Assembly: GCA_902825865.1 (NCBI GenBank)
Contig: CADECX010000003.1
Location: forward strand, 75,454 to 131,149
Source: an uncultured Alphaproteobacteria bacterium
Lineage (GTDB): Bacteria; Pseudomonadota; Alphaproteobacteria; Micropepsales; Micropepsaceae
DNA length: 55,696 nt
Reading direction: 5' to 3'
This document shows positions 52,014-55,696 of this stretch, one piece after another. The translations under genes were made by a program, and so were the position numbers. The notes beneath the pieces are model-generated. The model was not told where the DNA came from, made no database searches, and saw only the letters and a program-made list of their open reading frames with translations. The stretch's first letter is position 1. Every line of letters begins with the position of its first letter.

Positions 52014-52793
52014 TTATCCCGTAAGATCGTGGATTGACGCTCTCGCGCCACACAAGGGGCAGGCTGGGTCCTTGGGCAGGCGGGCGGTGCGAAACTCCGT
52101 CGTAAGTGCCTTATACATAAGGAGTTTTCCGGTCAGACCGGTGCCCAATCCCGCCAAGATCTTCAACACTTCGAGGCCCTGAAGCGCGCCCATCACCCCG
52201 GCGGCGGCCCCCAGCACCCCGGTTTCCGAACAATTGGGGACGGTGCCGGGCGGCGGGGGCGCCGGAAACAGGCAGCGATAGCAGGGGCAATCGGGCTCAT
52301 GACCCTTATAGGTCGCCAGCTGGCCCTCGAATTCGGTCACAGCCGCCGAGACCAACGGCTTTTTGGCAAAAAAGCAGGCGTCGTTGAGCAGGAAGCGGGT
52401 GGGGAAATTGTCCGAGCCGTCGGCGATCACGTCATAGTCTGCGATCAAAGCCATCACATTGGCGGCGGTCACCCGCATTTTGTGGGCTTCAATTTGAACC
52501 CCTGGGTTCAAGGCTTTCAGGGCCTCGCCGCCGGCCTCGACTTTGGGCCGGCCGATATCGGCGGTGCGAAACAGAATCTGGCGCTGCAGATTCGACAGGC
52601 TGACCGCATCGTCATCCACCAGCCCCAGAGTGCCCACGCCCGCCGCCGCCAGATAGAGCGCGGCGGGGCTGCCAAGTCCGCCCGCGCCCACCATCAAGAC
52701 CCTGGCCTTGCGGATCTTGGCTTGGCCGGGGCCGCCCACTTCCCGCAGCACCAGATGACGGGCATAGCGGGCCAATTCGTCGTCGTTCAGCAT
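52014..52793 (-). CDS. moeB: HesA/MoeB/ThiF-family adenylyltransferase
   Basis: 259 residues. The ATP site is VLMVGAGGLGSPAALYLAAAG (in parts, about 33-53), with SNLQRQILFRTADIG and DGSDNFPTRFLLND. Zinc is held by CYRC and CPLC. PNCSETGVLGAAAGVMGALQ contains the region of the catalytic Cys. It activates the C-terminus of a sulfur carrier (MoaD or ThiS). There is no rhodanese domain. Upstream are repeated GCAGCATAA boxes. Confidence 0.9.
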   Translation of the reverse strand: MLNDDELARYARHLVLREVGGPGQAKIRKARVLMVGAGGLGSPAALYLAAAGVGTLGLVDDDAVSLSNLQRQILFRTADIGRPKVEAGGEALKALNPGVQIEAHKMRVTAANVMALIADYDVIADGSDNFPTRFLLNDACFFAKKPLVSAAVTEFEGQLATYKGHEPDCPCYRCLFPAPPPPGTVPNCSETGVLGAAAGVMGALQGLEVLKILAGLGTGLTGKLLMYKALTTEFRTARLPKDPACPLCGARASIHDLTG

Positions 52794-52942
52794 GGTTCTT
52801 CCATACGGCCAAAGCCGGTTTTTGTCGCCCGGCTTTGTCGCTTGTCTGGTCCGCGAATGGCTATTGTTGCGACTGCGTCGAGCGGTCGCCGCCGCTACCG
52901 CCCGTCTTTGGTATATTTCTAATTAAAACAATAACTTACCGC

Positions 52943-52988
52943 GCAGCATAAGCTGCAGCATAACCGGGCATGCTGCATCTTTGCTGCA
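52943..52988. repeat. Cluster of GCTGCA-type boxes upstream of moeB
   Basis: GCAGCATAA occurs at 52943-52951 and 52955-52963, 12 bases apart. An inverted ATGCTGC lies at 52970-52976 and GCTGCAG at 52983-52989. No gene is supported in 52794-53035. The boxes may be regulator sites; this is inference. Confidence 0.4.
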
Positions 52989-53035
52989 GGTCGAAATGCG
53001 GGAGACGGTGTACTTATGGCCGGCGCGGCGGCTGA

Positions 53036-53599
53036 TCAGGCCTTGCGATAGACCCACACTTTGGCGGGCGGGATGTTGGCCAGCACGCTGGCGGCGTGCT
53101 TGACGGTATAGCCCGGCGGCGGCACCACCGGCGCATTGGCGCCATAGGAAAACTGAATCAGCGGCGCGCCCGGCATCAACCGGCTGGCCAATCCCTCCAT
53201 CAAGGACTGGCGGCGGCTCATGGCATGATTGAGCAAGGGAATGCCGGAGACGATGGCGGCAAAGGGCGAACCGTTCGGCTTGCCCAAGGTTGCATCGAGG
53301 TCGAAGGCATCGCCTTGGAACACCCGCACCTTGGGAAAACGCGCCGCCAAATGCTGGGCCAAATCCTCGTCATACTCCAGCAAGGTCAGCTGTTCGGGCG
53401 CCACGCCGCGCGCCAGGATCGCGTGGCTGATCACGCCGGTGCCCGGTCCGAGCTCCAGCACCGGCCCAGCCTTGGGATCGATCTCCCGTGCGATGGCCTC
53501 GGCCAGAGCAGGGCTGGACGGCATGATCGCGCCGACATCCTTGGGCCGCGCAATCAAAGCGCGCAGAAAGCGAAAATTATCGGCAAGGGTCGTTGTCAT
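53036..53599 (-). CDS. Phospholipid N-methyltransferase-like protein (PmtA type)
   Basis: 187 residues. DNFRFLRALIARPKDVGAIMPSS (in parts) is the membrane-associated N-terminal helix typical of PmtA. The SAM site is VLELGPGTGVISHAIL, then LLEYDEDLAQHLAARFP and GDAFDL. SGIPLLNH takes the place of the family GLPL-type loop. The likely reaction is methylation of phosphatidylethanolamine to phosphatidylcholine. Confidence 0.8.
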   Translation of the reverse strand: MTTTLADNFRFLRALIARPKDVGAIMPSSPALAEAIAREIDPKAGPVLELGPGTGVISHAILARGVAPEQLTLLEYDEDLAQHLAARFPKVRVFQGDAFDLDATLGKPNGSPFAAIVSGIPLLNHAMSRRQSLMEGLASRLMPGAPLIQFSYGANAPVVPPPGYTVKHAASVLANIPPAKVWVYRKA

Positions 53600-53659
53600 G
53601 GATCAGCCTTGCCCTTTGTTTCCTATCAAGACGCTTATCCCGGAACCCGGGCGAAGTGC

Positions 53660-54796
53660 TTATTTTTCACAAGCTTTCCAGAAATCCTTCAGCCGGGCAA
53701 GAAAGCCTTCGGCTTCAGGCTGGGTACCGCTCCCACTTTCGGCTTCGAACTCGCGCAGCAATTCCTTCTGCCGCCGGGTCAGTTTGACCGGCGTTTCCAC
53801 CGCAAGTTCGACATAAAGATCGCCCTTTTGGGCGCTGCGCAAGACCGGCATGCCCTTGCCGCGAAGACGGAACTGCCGCCCCGGCTGGGTGCCTTCGGGA
53901 ATAACAACCTTGGCCCGGCCGCCATCCAGGGTGGGCACTTCGATGTTGCCACCCATCGCCGCGGTCACAAAAGACACCGGCGCGCGGCAATGCAGGTCAT
54001 GGCCGTCGCGCTGGAAGATCGGATGTTCGGTGACCGACAGGAAAATATAGAGATCGCCGGGGGGGCCGCCATTGGCCCCGGCCGCGCCTTCGCCTGACAG
54101 GCGGATGCGGGTACCTTCCTCCACACCGGGTGGCACATCCACATTCAAGGTGCGTTCCTTCTGCACCAGCCCGGCGCCGCGGCAGCTCTTGCACGGATTG
54201 CGGATGATCTTGCCGCTGCCCCGGCAGGCTGAGCAGGTGCGCTCGATGGTGAAAAAGCCCTGGGTGGCGCGCACCTTGCCGTGACCGGCGCAGGTCGGGC
54301 AGGTCTCGGGATTGTGGCCCGGCTCCGCGCCCGATCCGGAGCAGACTTCGCACGCCACCATGGTGGGGACTTTGATCTCGGCGGCGCGGCCCTGATAGGC
54401 CTCTTCCAGGCTGATTTGCAGATTGTAGCGCAGGTCCTGGCCGCGATTCTGGCGCTTGCCCCGGCCCATGCCGCCCATCATCTGGCCGAATATGTCTTCG
54501 AAGACATCGCCGAAGCTGCCGAAATCGCCGAACGGATGGCCGGCGCGTGCGCCCGCCGCGCCCATGCCGGCCTCGAAGGCGGCGTGACCGAAACGGTCGT
54601 AAGCCGCACGCTTCTGCTCGTCCTTCAGGACGTCATAGGCCTCGTTGATTTCCTTGAATTTGACTTCGGCTGTGTGGTCGCCGGGATTCTTGTCGGGATG
54701 AAACTTCATCGCCAGCTTGCGATAGGCGGTCTTCAGAATGTCGCCGGTGGCGCCCTTCTGGCATTCCAGAGTCTCATAATAGCAGCGCTTGCTCAT
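53660..54796 (-). CDS. dnaJ: Chaperone protein DnaJ
   Basis: 378 residues. The J domain has HPD ([11 protein letters not shown]), followed by a Gly/Phe-rich stretch (about 75-100). Four CxxCxGxG zinc motifs are present: [32 protein letters not shown] (about 145-210). C-terminal substrate-binding domains end the protein. It stimulates the ATPase of DnaK, whose gene lies directly upstream. Confidence 0.98.
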   Translation of the reverse strand: MSKRCYYETLECQKGATGDILKTAYRKLAMKFHPDKNPGDHTAEVKFKEINEAYDVLKDEQKRAAYDRFGHAAFEAGMGAAGARAGHPFGDFGSFGDVFEDIFGQMMGGMGRGKRQNRGQDLRYNLQISLEEAYQGRAAEIKVPTMVACEVCSGSGAEPGHNPETCPTCAGHGKVRATQGFFTIERTCSACRGSGKIIRNPCKSCRGAGLVQKERTLNVDVPPGVEEGTRIRLSGEGAAGANGGPPGDLYIFLSVTEHPIFQRDGHDLHCRAPVSFVTAAMGGNIEVPTLDGGRAKVVIPEGTQPGRQFRLRGKGMPVLRSAQKGDLYVELAVETPVKLTRRQKELLREFEAESGSGTQPEAEGFLARLKDFWKACEK

Positions 54797-54837
54797 GCCC
54801 CAAGACTCAATTCACATCCCCCGATGCTGAAACAAAT

Positions 54838-54867
54838 GGCCCTCACACGTTCGCACGTATGAGGGCC
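54838..54867 (-). terminator. Hairpin between dnaK and dnaJ
   Basis: GGCCCTCA (54838-54845) pairs with TGAGGGCC (54860-54867), with an inner ACGT/ACGT pair. The minus-strand run after it is ATTTGTTT, so it is a weak terminator or a processing/attenuation site within dnaKJ. Confidence 0.5.
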
Positions 54868-54875
54868 GGTATGCG

Positions 54876-55696
<821 letters not shown>

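Overview
The window reads as a stretch of chromosome from a GC-rich Alphaproteobacterium. Supporting signs are the RegB/RegA pair next to a SCO1/SenC gene, MmcB, an alphaproteobacterial-type LysR/WrbA pair, a PduO-type cobalamin adenosyltransferase, and frequent TTG starts with 1- or 4-base stop/start overlaps. Gene content is mostly core, and I cannot name a genus from sequence alone. All assignments come from reading motifs; no database search was run.

Layout. 1-1532: end of a glycosyltransferase-like gene and a methyltransferase. 1606-5711 (minus): pheT-pheS-rplT-rpmI. 5876-13227: small regulators and accessory genes (ribbon-helix-helix protein, soluble histidine kinase, VanZ-like, mscL, msrB, histone-like Lys/Ala protein, LysR/WrbA divergon, MaoC, Na+/H+ antiporter). 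13386-20462: a 7-kb integrative element lodged in the 3' end of tRNA-Arg(CCG), bounded by 46-bp direct repeats and carrying an integrase, an AlpA-like protein, a two-gene primase/helicase module, small membrane and lipoprotein cargo, a transposase remnant and a DUF5681-like protein. 20566-25371: a degenerate DUF2817-like gene, a VanX-type dipeptidase, a degenerate class III cyclase and a sorbosone-dehydrogenase-like protein. 25372-25749: palindrome cluster with a broken tRNA-Ala copy beside the intact tRNA-Ala(CGC). 25901-34520: yggT, folD, SCO1, regB-regA, PAP2 protein, mmcQ-like, mmcB, hisB, metK, trmB. 34633-45644: rimP-nusA-ylxR-infB-(sulfotransferase)-rbfA-truB-rpsO-pnp. 45773-52793: small membrane protein, cobalamin adenosyltransferase, zinc-finger protein, polA, lspA, a large unknown gene, moeB. 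53036-55696: phospholipid methyltransferase-like gene, dnaJ, and the 3' part of dnaK.

Functional links. The translation operon runs from ribosome maturation and transcription elongation (rimP, nusA) through initiation (infB) to 30S maturation, tRNA modification and RNA decay (rbfA, truB, rpsO, pnp), and is interrupted only by a TPR-sulfotransferase. RegBA and SCO1 form the usual redox-control and cytochrome-oxidase cluster.

The least ordinary parts are: (1) the tRNA-Arg integrative element with its own replication-type genes and a repeat-bearing 400-bp right end; (2) two adjacent hairpins with matching architecture but different stem sequence that fill almost the whole divergent intergenic region at 21100-21275; (3) a tRNA-Ala copy split by an 87-bp palindromic insert; (4) several families of short palindromes scattered between genes; and (5) two genes whose family-defining catalytic residues have been replaced.
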